Assembly: GCA_031551455.1 (NCBI GenBank)
Contig: JAVBNP010000049.1
Coordinates: forward strand, 1-16,809
DNA from: JAIRLS01 sp031551455
GTDB taxonomy: Bacteria > Bacteroidota > Bacteroidia > Bacteroidales > UBA4181
Length of the DNA stretch: 16,809 bases
Direction of reading: 5' to 3'
How positions within the stretch are numbered: position 1 is the stretch's first letter; the number at the start of each line of letters is the position of its first letter. The position numbers were made by a program, and so were the translations under genes. Below the pieces are notes generated by a model. The model ran no database searches and was not told the DNA's origin. It was given only the letters and a program-made list of their open reading frames with translations. Below, piece by piece: positions 6,724 to 15,019 of the stretch.

Positions 6724-8034
6724 TCAATCTAAAAATGCATTTACAATTTCCTTTTTCACATCAATGTTTATGTCCCTGTACCGAGCAAACGCCCGACTGC
6801 CTTCCACGTGCCCGCTCATGGCTCCGACAATGTTCGGGTCTTTCACTTGTGCGTATAAGTTGCCGACAAATGTCCGTCGTGCCATGTGGGAGGATGCTAT
6901 TTCGTTTATCGGCCGTTGCTCCTCCATGCGTGTAGTCGGGTTCAGCCATGTAACCGTTCGCGTTACCCCCGCCAACGTAAAAACCTCTTTGATTGCGTCA
7001 TTATACTTTTGTTCCGAAATGAAGGGCAACAACCTATCATCGTCGGTTGCCTTGTATCGGCTTAATATTTCCTTCGCTTTGTCGGATAGTGGTACTTGAA
7101 TCGTTTTCGGCTTGTCTTCTTTGGTCTTGTTGGCAATATAGGATAAAACATCGTTACAGACATTTGACTTTTTCAATCGCAATAAATCACCGACCCGACA
7201 ACCAATTAAGCATTGGAATACAAAAATGTCTCGTTGTATAGCTAACTGTGGCCGTTTTGATAAGTCATAATCATAGATTTTGTTTCGCTCATCTTTGGTG
7301 ATGTATATCGGTGTGCCGTATGTCGGTGTCACAATTTTAAATTTTTTAAACGGACTATTATCGGTAAATTCCTTTTCGTTACACCAATTCCAAAATGCTC
7401 TTAGTTTCGAATGTATCCCGGATATTGTGTTTTGCGATCTTGCCTTTGGCAGTTTTTTCTTACTCATACCTTCATAAATATCCGGATGTATGCTGTGTAA
7501 AATATATTCATTAAACAAGAACGAATCAAATTCCTCTTGCAACTTTGAATCAAAAGTATGGATGTTAAATGTAGTCTTTTTATACTTTTCAAATCTTTTT
7601 AATGTTCTTAGCACCACTCGAAGGCTTCTTTTTCGCCCTTCTGATATTTTTCGGGTTTCAATAAAGTCATTTAAATATTCGAAAAAACCTTTATCCGACT
7701 GTGACTTGAATTTTTCGGGATTATAAAATTTATCAAAAATCTGATCCATCCATTCCGATGATAAAGATTCTTTGTCTGTCACCTTATTATACTCATCTAT
7801 GATATAAGTCTTATGCTTAGTAATATCCTTATCGAACTCAGCCCTCTTGTGTTCGTTATACAGTACTTTAGCCTTTATTTTTTGGTTCTTTGCATCCCAT
7901 ACATTGGGCGATACGAGTATTTGGCTTTTTCCAAATAATTGGATTTTACGACCGTCTGTTAGCCTAAATCTAACATTGCAAAGAGCATTTGTATCTTTTT
8001 TTGTCGTTCGTATAAATGCGTTTACTGTTGCCAT
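6724..8034 (-). CDS. Tyrosine recombinase (integrase) of the element
   Basis: Catalyses site-specific integration and excision. 436 residues with ATG at 8032-8034; the frame extends upstream to 8076, but that would start before the likely transcription start set by the -7 box at 8057-8064, so MATVNAFIRTTKK is preferred. The N-terminal arm-binding region resembles Bacteroidetes integrases (RFRLTDGRKIQLFG). A SAM-like core-binding domain covers about 110-225. The catalytic domain follows with all key residues: Arg280 (GCRVGD), a Lys near 305 (NKTKEDKPKT), His383 and Arg386 (HMARRTF), His409 (SGHVEGS) and the nucleophile Tyr419 (ARYRDI). It lies at the right end of the element with its start about 185 bases from the tRNA-derived half-site. 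Full length and apparently intact. Confidence 0.93.
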   Translation of the reverse strand: MATVNAFIRTTKKDTNALCNVRFRLTDGRKIQLFGKSQILVSPNVWDAKNQKIKAKVLYNEHKRAEFDKDITKHKTYIIDEYNKVTDKESLSSEWMDQIFDKFYNPEKFKSQSDKGFFEYLNDFIETRKISEGRKRSLRVVLRTLKRFEKYKKTTFNIHTFDSKLQEEFDSFLFNEYILHSIHPDIYEGMSKKKLPKARSQNTISGIHSKLRAFWNWCNEKEFTDNSPFKKFKIVTPTYGTPIYITKDERNKIYDYDLSKRPQLAIQRDIFVFQCLIGCRVGDLLRLKKSNVCNDVLSYIANKTKEDKPKTIQVPLSDKAKEILSRYKATDDDRLLPFISEQKYNDAIKEVFTLAGVTRTVTWLNPTTRMEEQRPINEIASSHMARRTFVGNLYAQVKDPNIVGAMSGHVEGSRAFARYRDINIDVKKEIVNAFLD

Positions 8035-8050
8035 TATTAAAAAAATTATC

Positions 8051-8100
8051 GTTGTGCAAATATACATTTTTTGCACAACATACTTGCAATATTTTGCAAT
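8051..8100 (-). promoter_or_regulatory. Integrase promoter overlapped by a perfect inverted repeat and TTGCAAT direct repeats
   Basis: On the minus strand TATATTTG (8057-8064) matches the Bacteroidetes -7 box; an ATTG lies 22 bases upstream. A perfect 10-bp inverted repeat GTTGTGCAAA (8051-8060) / TTTGCACAAC (8070-8079) surrounds the -7 box. Just upstream TTGCAAT occurs twice, at 8084-8090 and 8094-8100, one helical turn apart. These could be repressor or integrase arm-type sites controlling int expression. Confidence 0.5.
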
Positions 8101-8217
8101 TTAATTAATCATTTTTCAATACATTTACATAATATAAGTTACTTATAATTATTGAATAATAATTATTTTATCGGGTTCATTGGGCATTATGTAAATATGA
8201 CATATTGCATAAAAAGA

Positions 8218-8234
8218 AGTCCTGTCGGGGTCAC
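8218..8234 (+). other. attR half-site: 3' end of a tRNA gene
   Basis: AGTCCTGTCGGGGTCAC matches the end of the T loop, the 3' strand of the T stem and the acceptor strand (CGGGGTC plus discriminator A) of a bacterial tRNA. Bases upstream (AAAAAGA) do not continue the T arm, so only the 3' end is present. It is followed 22 bases later by a strong hairpin, as a tRNA transcription unit would be. The isotype cannot be assigned from this part. This is the expected product of integration into a tRNA gene. Confidence 0.6.
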
Positions 8235-8256
8235 AAAATTCAAAAATAAGTGTAAA

Positions 8257-8290
8257 CAAAGTCGCATAAAATTTATGCGACTTTGCTTTT
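8257..8290 (+). terminator. Hairpin terminator behind the tRNA remnant
   Basis: AAAGTCGCATAAA (8258-8270) pairs perfectly with TTTATGCGACTTT (8272-8284); C8257-G8285 extends it. CTTTT follows. Because the flanking genes diverge, its natural job is probably to end transcription of the original tRNA gene on the plus strand. Confidence 0.65.
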
Positions 8291-8486
8291 ATAATGTGAA
8301 CGATAACTTCGAGCAAACATTTGCTGCCGGATAACATTTTTTCACTAAATTTTCCAATATCCATATTTAAAAACACTTACATGAATTTCTTTATTTATCA
8401 AGAGCTGCAAGTAACATTTTTTTATTTCCTGCTGCCACCATTTCATTTTTCTGCATCATAAGGTTGTTTTTAATCATATTCAAAAA
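8291..8486. other. Leader region of the TonB-dependent receptor gene
   Basis: AT-rich gene-free stretch. It holds two related segments, TGCTGCCGGATAACATTTTT near 8322-8341 and, in the other order, GTAACATTTTTTT (8410) with TGCTGCC (8430). No riboswitch or convincing -33/-7 promoter pair was recognised. Confidence 0.4.
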
Positions 8487-10817
8487 ATGAAATTATTTCG
8501 AAAATCGGTATTTCAAACAGTACTTCTTTTATATGCGGGCATGATGTCGGCCCAAGAAAAAAAATTCAGCATCAGCGGACATATTACCGATGGCGCATCG
8601 GGCGAAGATTTGATCGGCGCGACGGTTTACGTGCACGAACTGAAAACCGGAACGTCGGCCAACGCATACGGGTTTTATTCCGTTACTTTACCGCAAGGGT
8701 CTTATCATCTGACATATTCTTTTGTCGGATCCGTTCCGCACGAAGCAGCGATCGTTTTAGATAAGGATATGAAGCTGGATATCCGTTTGGCCGGTGATGC
8801 CAAAGAGCTGGAAGAAGTGGTGGTGACGGCCGAACGCAAGGACGTGAATGTGTCGAAGGCCGAGATGAGCACTACCCGCTTATCGATGCAAACCATACGA
8901 AGTATCCCCGTACTGATGGGCGAAGCGGATGTAATTAAGGCGATACAGTTGTTGCCGGGTGTGCAGGCTACTTCCGAAGGTTCGTCGGGATTCAGCGTGC
9001 GCGGAGGCGGTTACGACCAAAACCTTATTTTGCTTGACGAGGCCACGGTGTACAATGCATCGCACTTGATGGGTTTCTTTTCGGTGTTCAACAATGATGC
9101 CGTTAAGGATGTAAAACTTTACAAAGGCGACATCCCGGCAAGTTTCGGCGGACGGTTGTCGTCGCTGCTCGACATTCGCTCGAAGGATGGCAACAACCAA
9201 CGTTTTTCGGCCACGGGAGGTGTCGGAACCATTGCAAGCCGCTTAACGCTCGAAGGGCCGATCGGTTCGGACAAGGCGACGTTCATCGTGTCGGGACGCC
9301 GCACATATGCCGATATGTTCATGAAACTTTCGTCCGACGAAAATATCAACGGGTCGACCTTGTATTTCTATGATATGAACGCCAAGCTGAATTATCGCAT
9401 CAATAACAACAATCGGATATTCGCGGCGGGATATTTCGGACGCGATAAGTTCGGCACCAGCACCATCGGAATGGGTTACGGGAATCAAACATTCACGTTG
9501 CGCTGGAATCATACGTTTTCGCCGCGCCTGTTTTCCAATTTTACGGCAGTGGGCGGATTTTACGATTATCAATTGAAAAGTACCGAAGGACAAACAGGCT
9601 TCACATGGGATTCAAAAATGCGTAATTACGGGTTTAAATCCGATTTTTCGTGGTTCGCCGGTCTTGCCAACAATCTGAAATTCGGTTACCACCTCACGTA
9701 TCATTGGTTTTCGCCGGAAGAATTGCGAGGCGCGGAAAATTCAATCATCAAAACATCGGCCGAACCGAATGAATACGCTTTGGAACATGCGCTGTATCTG
9801 TCGAACGAAACGACGGTCGGCGAACGGCTGACGCTGAAATACGGGTTGCGTTACGTGTTGTTTCAGAACATCGGCAACGGCGCGACCGTTAATTACTTGG
9901 ACGGCTATGCGGTAACGGAATCGAAGTCTTTCCGCAAAGGAGAGGTTTATAACAATCAACAACAATTGGAACCGCGATTGGGCGTCGCATATCGCATCAA
10001 TGACGTGCAATCGGTGAAGGCAAGTTATTCGCGTACTTCGCAATTTATCCAATTGGCATCGAACTCGACGGCAGGTTCGCCGCTCGATGTATGGTTTCAA
10101 GCGTCGCAAAACGTGAAACCGCAACTTTGCGATCAATATGCGATCGGTTATTTCCGAAATTTTGCCGACAACATGTACGAGGCTTCTGCGGAACTGTATT
10201 ACAAGGACATGCGGGATGTGGTGGATTTCAAGGATCATGCGCAATTGTTGCTGAATTCCGATTTGGAACAAGAGCTGCGATTCGGCAAGGGAACATCATA
10301 TGGTGCGGAATTGATGGTACGCAAGAATCGCGGTCGGCTTACCGGTTGGGTGAGTTACACTCTTTCGACAAGTTGGCGACAAATTGATGAAATCAACGGG
10401 GGCAAACGCTATCGCTCGCCTTTCGACAAGCCGAACAATATTTCGGTGGTGGCAACGTATGAATTGTCACGAAAATGGTCAATTTCGGCCAACTGGGTGT
10501 ATGCCAGCGGCACGCCCGTAACGTATCCTACGGGACGTTATTTAGTGGAAAATAATTACATCCCCATCTATTCGGGACGGAATGAATATCGCTACCCGGC
10601 ATACCATCGATTGGATTTATCGGCCACCCGGAAACTGTCCAAACCGGGAAAACGATTCCAAAGTGAGTTGAATTTCTCGCTCTACAATGCTTACGGCCGC
10701 AAAAATGCATGGACCGTTCAATTCAAACAAGAATCGGATCGTCCGGATGTTTCGTATGCCGAAAAGATTTATTTGTTCACTTTCGTGCCATCGGTAACGT
10801 GGAATTTTTCATTTTGA
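8487..10817 (+). CDS. TonB-dependent outer-membrane receptor with carboxypeptidase-like regulatory domain
   Basis: 776 residues. A signal peptide ends at MSA before QEKKFS (about residue 22). Residues 26-110 form a carboxypeptidase D regulatory-like beta-sandwich (SGHITDGASGEDLIGATVYV), then a short region with LEEVVVTAER, and the plug domain (about 115-235) containing LPGVQATSEGSSGFSVRGGG and LLDEATVYN. The rest is a 22-strand-type beta barrel rich in aromatic/Gly alternation, ending VTWNFSF with the terminal Phe used for outer-membrane insertion. It imports an unidentified substrate using TonB energy. The DUF4249 lipoprotein gene follows after 107 bases, the usual partner arrangement in Bacteroidetes. 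It is shorter than SusC-type receptors (about 1000 residues) and no SusD is present, so it is not a classical glycan-utilisation pair. Confidence 0.93.
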   Translation: MKLFRKSVFQTVLLLYAGMMSAQEKKFSISGHITDGASGEDLIGATVYVHELKTGTSANAYGFYSVTLPQGSYHLTYSFVGSVPHEAAIVLDKDMKLDIRLAGDAKELEEVVVTAERKDVNVSKAEMSTTRLSMQTIRSIPVLMGEADVIKAIQLLPGVQATSEGSSGFSVRGGGYDQNLILLDEATVYNASHLMGFFSVFNNDAVKDVKLYKGDIPASFGGRLSSLLDIRSKDGNNQRFSATGGVGTIASRLTLEGPIGSDKATFIVSGRRTYADMFMKLSSDENINGSTLYFYDMNAKLNYRINNNNRIFAAGYFGRDKFGTSTIGMGYGNQTFTLRWNHTFSPRLFSNFTAVGGFYDYQLKSTEGQTGFTWDSKMRNYGFKSDFSWFAGLANNLKFGYHLTYHWFSPEELRGAENSIIKTSAEPNEYALEHALYLSNETTVGERLTLKYGLRYVLFQNIGNGATVNYLDGYAVTESKSFRKGEVYNNQQQLEPRLGVAYRINDVQSVKASYSRTSQFIQLASNSTAGSPLDVWFQASQNVKPQLCDQYAIGYFRNFADNMYEASAELYYKDMRDVVDFKDHAQLLLNSDLEQELRFGKGTSYGAELMVRKNRGRLTGWVSYTLSTSWRQIDEINGGKRYRSPFDKPNNISVVATYELSRKWSISANWVYASGTPVTYPTGRYLVENNYIPIYSGRNEYRYPAYHRLDLSATRKLSKPGKRFQSELNFSLYNAYGRKNAWTVQFKQESDRPDVSYAEKIYLFTFVPSVTWNFSF

Positions 10818-10820
10818 GGG

Positions 10821-10860
10821 AGAGGTCCCGCCCCAACCCTCCCCTATTGGGGAGGGAGAC
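10821..10860. repeat. REP-like palindromic intergenic hairpin
   Basis: CCCTCCCC (10837-10844), TATT loop, GGGGAGGG (10849-10856), preceded by AGAGGTCCCGCCCCAA. Similar G/C-rich dyads are dispersed in Bacteroidetes genomes. There is no T-tract, so it is more likely an mRNA-stability or REP-type element between two cotranscribed genes than a full terminator. Confidence 0.6.
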
Positions 10861-10924
10861 AGGTTCCGGTCACAAAATCACCACGTATAACAATCGCTTA
10901 ACCATCGTATAACAACATATAACC

Positions 10925-11782
10925 ATGCATAACAACAGTTTTATCATTTTTTTAATCTTCCTGTGTGCCGTATCGTGTACCGAACGTATCAATATCAACA
11001 CCGATGATGCTCCGCCGCAACTGGTCATCTATGGGCATATCACCACCGATACCATGCAACACGCAATCAGCATTACACGTTCGTCGGGGTATTTTGCCAC
11101 TTCCAAACCTGCGGGCGTAAGTCATGCAACGGTGACTATAAGCAGTGGGGAAAAGGTCTTCTCGCTCACCGAAAGTTCCGAGGAAGCGGGATTGTATTTG
11201 ACCAATGCCGATGTGTTCGGCATCGAAGGGCAAACCTATACGTTGAATGTATCGCTCGATTTCTACAACGACGGGACAAATGAGCAGTATACTGCTGCGT
11301 CGTATCTGCCGCGCGCCGCTCGATTCGATACAATACGGTTGCAGTCGTCAACCGATTACAAAGACTATGTGGAGATACATATATTCGCCGGATTATCGCC
11401 CGACAAGGATTGCTATTACGGTTTTCACGCTTTCCGCAATGATGAGGCGTTAACCGATTCGTTAAGTCTTTTTTCGGTCTTCGACAGCAATCTCGTCGGA
11501 ACGGAGAACATGTACGATGTAGCTTGTTATTTCTTGGATCAGACCAAAGATAAAACCAAACTGACTCGCGGCGACCGGGTGAGTTTGCGACTGAATACAC
11601 TCACCAAAGAATATGGTCTTTTTTTGATCAACGCGCAAAACGAAATCGGAGGATCGTCGCCGTTCTCGGGTCCTCCGGCCAACGTGGAAACAAACATTAT
11701 CCGTGTTGGCGGAAAAGACTCGCCGGCCGTTGCGGGTTTCTTTGCGGCATATTCCGGAAAGACGTGCCGAACGGTGTGGTGA
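10925..11782 (+). CDS. DUF4249 family outer-membrane-associated lipoprotein
   Basis: 285 residues. The N-terminus is a lipoprotein signal: a hydrophobic run FIIFLIFLCAVSC with the lipid-bearing Cys at 18, followed by TERI. The mature protein starts with the family pattern (PPQLVIYGHITTDTMQHAISITRS), a beta-rich domain predicted to be Ig-like, and ends with SPFSGPPANVETNI and GFFAAYS, also seen in DUF4249 proteins. Members typically follow a TonB-dependent receptor as here and are thought to assist uptake at the outer membrane, but substrate and mechanism are unknown. Start at ATG 10925 is the only one that gives the signal sequence. A terminator lies 36 bases past the stop, closing the two-gene unit. 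Confidence 0.85.
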   Translation: MHNNSFIIFLIFLCAVSCTERININTDDAPPQLVIYGHITTDTMQHAISITRSSGYFATSKPAGVSHATVTISSGEKVFSLTESSEEAGLYLTNADVFGIEGQTYTLNVSLDFYNDGTNEQYTAASYLPRAARFDTIRLQSSTDYKDYVEIHIFAGLSPDKDCYYGFHAFRNDEALTDSLSLFSVFDSNLVGTENMYDVACYFLDQTKDKTKLTRGDRVSLRLNTLTKEYGLFLINAQNEIGGSSPFSGPPANVETNIIRVGGKDSPAVAGFFAAYSGKTCRTVW

Positions 11783-11818
11783 AACGACAACCGGGTAAAT
11801 CATAAAACGAATCCATGG

Positions 11819-11856
11819 AAGAGGCTGTTCGAACGAAAAATCGAGCAGCCTCTTTT
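11819..11856 (+). terminator. Rho-independent terminator after the DUF4249 gene
   Basis: AAGAGGCTG (11819-11827) pairs with CAGCCTCTT (11846-11854), with an inner TCG/CGA pairing and an A-rich loop, followed by TTTT. It ends the receptor-DUF4249 transcript. Confidence 0.8.
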
Positions 11857-12132
11857 GTATAAGTCGGATTCCCGCCTCCCTGATTCATAATCTTCATGTT
11901 TTGATTAACATTCTCGGCACCGTATCGAAATATCGCATGAAAGACATTTGCGTGCATCCGTATCGAAAAATATTTCCAATTTGTCATTGCTTACCGTGTA
12001 CATTCGAGTTATGGCGAACACCGGAATTTATATCATTAACACATATTTATGTCAATAAAGAATCATATTTTATGTAAACATTTTGAAAATAAAACTTGTT
12101 ATGTATATCAACAAACAATAAAAAGATAAGCA
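11857..12132. other. Upstream region of the DUF1254 gene
   Basis: About 275 bases with no coding potential. The 11-mer CCGTATCGAAA occurs twice (11920-11930 and 11958-11968). The last 100 bases are very AT-rich. TACATTCG near 12000 weakly resembles a -7 box, with TTTG 15 bases upstream instead of 19-21, so no promoter is claimed. Confidence 0.4.
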
Positions 12133-13605
12133 ATGAAAAGAATAATGTACATCGTAATTTCACTGTTGTTGGCGGCTTGCAAAGGAGCTCCCGACAAAGG
12201 AACGACGAATTCGAGTTCTCCAAATGACGTCGACTATGAATTCGTAAACGGTTATCCTACGGCGACCACCATTCAAAAAGCATACGACGATGTCGATTTT
12301 AATCGCGCCGTTCAAGCTTATCGCTTTTTCTACCCCACCGTTTCGGGCGAAGCGATTTTACAGGGCAATTTGGCCATAAACATTAAACCCAATGCCGTAT
12401 TCGGCACTTTGGACACCAAACCACAACAAATCGGATTTACGCTCAATTCCGACACACCTTACGGCCCTGTATTATTGGATTTGTCGAATGGTCCCACGGT
12501 AGTTGAACTTCCCGCCGGCCCGTTGATTGTGGTAGCCATGGATGTGAATCAACGTTGGGTGGCCGACATGGGTATTCCCGGTCCCGATGCGGGTAAAGGC
12601 GGCAAACATCTTATTCTTCCGCCCGGCTATCAAGGAAAAGTTCCCGTGTCGGGCTATCATGTATGGAAATCATCATCGAACAATCTTACGGTAGGTGTGC
12701 GTTCGCTGCCTGTCGGCGGTGACGTGCCGGCTGCTTTGGAACGTATCACAACCGTTAAAGTATACCCTTTCGATACAAAAGTTAAAGCCTCTCCGTTGCA
12801 ATGGCTTGACTTAACCGGCAAGCCGCAGAATACTACTCCGCTCGATTGGGAAACCAATATCAAGTTTTGGGAAGTACTGCATCGGGTAATTGATCGCGAA
12901 CCTGTTTACGAAGATTACCGTGCTTACTACGGTGAATTGGCAGTGTTGGGGATCATCAAAGGAAAACCCTTTAATCCCGACGCACGCATGAAATCCATTC
13001 TGGAAAAAGCGGCCAAGGCGGGTAACGCTCAAATGCGCGTACAATCATTTGCCGATCGTCGTCCCGACAAAGTGGTTTGGAACGATCGTCAATGGGAATG
13101 GGTAGGATTACGTCCGGAGAACGGCGATTTTGATGCTCCGTCGTACATCGATCTCGATGCCCGCGAAGTATGGTTTTACCAAGCCATCGGTGCATCGCCT
13201 GCCATGTTCCGTCGTCAAGCGGGCCAAGGATCTCTCTATTGGTTGGGATTGCGCGACAATAACGGTAATTATGTCGACGGCTCGAAAACCTATAAATTGA
13301 CCATTCCGCAGCCCGTTCCCGCAAAATTGTTTTGGTCGGTGACCGTTTACGATTCCGAAACTCGCAGTCAGATCAATACGGATCAAGGATATGCCGCTTT
13401 ACGCTCGATGTTCGAACTGAAAGATTTTGTCGATAATCCGACCGTCGATTTGTATTTCGGTCCGAAAGCACCTGCCGGAAAAGAAAAACAATGGATCAAA
13501 ACCATTCCCGGCAAAAGTTGGTTTACATACATCCGCATCTACGGCCCCGAAGATTCTGCTTTCAACGGTAATTGGAAACCGGGCGATTTCGAGGAAGTGA
13601 AATAA
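12133..13605 (+). CDS. DUF1254/DUF1214 domain lipoprotein
   Basis: 490 residues. A lipoprotein signal MKRIMYIVISLLLAAC places the lipidated Cys at 16. DUF1254 follows (about 40-170: AYRFFYP, NSDTPYGPVLLDLSNGP, VVELPAGP, VVAMDVNQRW), then a linker, and DUF1214 near the C-terminus (about 380-485: LTIPQPVPAKLFWSVTVYD, QGYAAL, LYFGPKAP, WFTYIRIYGPEDSAFNGNWKPGDFE). The length and the two-domain order are normal for the family. The domain pair is widespread and found in secreted proteins, but no reaction is established to my knowledge. It stands alone between two terminators, so it is probably monocistronic. The A-rich leader before the ATG (AAAAAGATAAGC) is normal for Bacteroidetes. Confidence 0.88.
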   Translation: MKRIMYIVISLLLAACKGAPDKGTTNSSSPNDVDYEFVNGYPTATTIQKAYDDVDFNRAVQAYRFFYPTVSGEAILQGNLAINIKPNAVFGTLDTKPQQIGFTLNSDTPYGPVLLDLSNGPTVVELPAGPLIVVAMDVNQRWVADMGIPGPDAGKGGKHLILPPGYQGKVPVSGYHVWKSSSNNLTVGVRSLPVGGDVPAALERITTVKVYPFDTKVKASPLQWLDLTGKPQNTTPLDWETNIKFWEVLHRVIDREPVYEDYRAYYGELAVLGIIKGKPFNPDARMKSILEKAAKAGNAQMRVQSFADRRPDKVVWNDRQWEWVGLRPENGDFDAPSYIDLDAREVWFYQAIGASPAMFRRQAGQGSLYWLGLRDNNGNYVDGSKTYKLTIPQPVPAKLFWSVTVYDSETRSQINTDQGYAALRSMFELKDFVDNPTVDLYFGPKAPAGKEKQWIKTIPGKSWFTYIRIYGPEDSAFNGNWKPGDFEEVK

Positions 13606-13632
13606 TTTTTGTGCCGATTACAGATAAAATTG

Positions 13633-13661
13633 AAGCCCTCGACTTTTGTCGAGGGCTTTTT
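13633..13661 (+). terminator. Rho-independent terminator after the DUF1254 gene
   Basis: GCCCTCGAC (13635-13643), TTTT loop, GTCGAGGGC (13648-13656), then TTTTT. Perfect 9-bp stem plus two A-T pairs. It lies 27 bases after the stop and may also catch leftward transcripts of the convergent dehydrogenase gene. Confidence 0.88.
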
Positions 13662-13838
13662 GTTTGAAGACGGAATTTGTTTACGGTAAATTGTTTTCCG
13701 GTTGGTATTGTTTTTGTTTTTCGACATTTTAACGATTACGCCTACATATCAAAATCGAATATTCCTCTGCTGGAGATAATAAATTTCGGTAAAAAGTACC
13801 CTCAATCCTTCATTTGTATGCATTACCTATCTCGATTT

Positions 13839-14891
13839 TTACTTCCTCAACGAAGCCATATCCACCACGAAACGATAATGCACGTCGCCCCTTTCCAAAC
13901 GATCGAAAGCTTCGTTGACTTGATTTATGTCGATCAACTCGATATCGGCCGTGATGTTGTGTTTCGCACAAAAATCGAGCATTTCCTGTGTTTCGGCAAT
14001 ACCGCCGATATTGGATCCGGAAAAACTTTTCCGCCCTTTCACCAAATTGAACGCCCCCACGGGAAGCGGTTCTACGGGTAAGCCCACCAATACCAACGCG
14101 CCATCCACTTTCAGCAAATGCAGATAAATGTTTACGTCGTGCTTTGCCGAAACGGTATCCAAAATTAAATCCAGTTTCGATTGCCGTTTCATTTGGTCGG
14201 GATCAGTCGATAGCGTCACTTCGTCCGCACCCAAGCGTTTGACGTCTTCGGCCTTGGAAGCGGAAGTAGTGAATACTGTTATGTGTGCTCCCATAGCTTT
14301 GGCAATCTTAATGGCTACGTGCCCCAACCCGCCGATGCCGATGATGCCGACTTTTTTTCCCGGTCCCGCTTTCCAATGTTTGAGCGGCGAATAAACGGTA
14401 ATTCCGGCACAAAGCAAAGGCGCTGCAGCTGCCAAATCGAGTGTTGCGGGAACATGCAGTGCATAATTTTCATCCACCACGATATTCTCCGAAAATCCCC
14501 CGTAAGTTTGTCCGCCCGAAACCCTGTCCGGCGAATTGAACGACATGGTGGTTTCCACATCGCAATATTGTTCCTCGCCTTCCTTGCAGTGTTCGCACTT
14601 ACGGCAAGAATCGACGATACAGCCCACGGCGGCGAGGTCGCCCGTTTTAAACTTGGTGACTTGATCGCCCGTTTTAGTAACCCGACCAACGATTTCGTGA
14701 CCCGGAACCAACGGATAAACGGCGTTGTACCATTCGTTGCGAACGGAATGAAGATCGGAATGACAAATACCGCAATACAGAATTTCCATTTCCACGTCGT
14801 GCGGCATTACCGCTCTGCGTCGAATATGTATCTCTTTCATCGGTGCATCGGCCGATTCGGCGCCAAATGCTTTTGTATTTTTGACTTCCAT
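13839..14891 (-). CDS. Zinc-dependent NAD(P)H alcohol dehydrogenase, cinnamyl-alcohol-dehydrogenase type
   Basis: 350 residues; a cytosolic medium-chain dehydrogenase/reductase that interconverts aldehydes and alcohols. Catalytic zinc ligands are Cys43 (CGICHSD), His65 (GHE) and Cys161. The four structural-zinc cysteines are Cys96, 99, 102 and 110. The Rossmann motif GIGGLGH is at 185-191. The second strand ends FTTSASK; Ser and Lys there usually favour NADP(H). The closest look-alikes are YahK/CAD-type enzymes with broad aldehyde reduction. No signal peptide. A remnant of a second gene of the same family lies about 130 bases upstream on the same strand (15020-15275), showing a former tandem pair. 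Substrate cannot be predicted. Confidence 0.93.
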   Translation of the reverse strand: MEVKNTKAFGAESADAPMKEIHIRRRAVMPHDVEMEILYCGICHSDLHSVRNEWYNAVYPLVPGHEIVGRVTKTGDQVTKFKTGDLAAVGCIVDSCRKCEHCKEGEEQYCDVETTMSFNSPDRVSGGQTYGGFSENIVVDENYALHVPATLDLAAAAPLLCAGITVYSPLKHWKAGPGKKVGIIGIGGLGHVAIKIAKAMGAHITVFTTSASKAEDVKRLGADEVTLSTDPDQMKRQSKLDLILDTVSAKHDVNIYLHLLKVDGALVLVGLPVEPLPVGAFNLVKGRKSFSGSNIGGIAETQEMLDFCAKHNITADIELIDINQVNEAFDRLERGDVHYRFVVDMASLRK

Positions 14892-15019
14892 ATCGTTTGT
14901 TTTTAAAGTTCGGAATATTTATTTCTTTCGGCTCTACTTTATTCAAACATCGTAACGTCAATTAATGTTTTGACCATATCGATGATCCGATGGCTCGAGT
15001 CATTCACATTTCTATTTCT

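Larger units (their letters stand above)
1072..8234. mobile_element. Integrated replicating island (integrase, xis-like, helicase, primase) in a tRNA gene; left end uncertain
   Basis: Eight minus-strand genes (one of them split by a stop codon) lie between a tyrosine recombinase at the right end and small hypothetical genes at the left. The gene order int, unknown, HTH/xis-like, helicase, primase is typical of integrative elements and phage satellites. The right end is placed at a tRNA 3'-end fragment (8218-8234). The left end is given only as the last recognisable gene; no matching repeat or tRNA was found there. No relaxase, type IV secretion, capsid, terminase large subunit or lysis gene is present. 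The integrase and its neighbour look more AT-rich than the chromosomal genes to the right, which agrees with transfer. Confidence 0.7.

Noticed and set aside
8291..8486. Cobalamin or other riboswitch ahead of the TonB-dependent receptor
   Set aside because: No conserved riboswitch core was found in the leader; substrate of the receptor stays unknown.
12700..12725. Second copy of the tRNA 3' end suggested by CCTGTCGGCGGTGA
   Set aside because: Differs in the acceptor strand and lies inside the DUF1254 coding sequence; coincidence.
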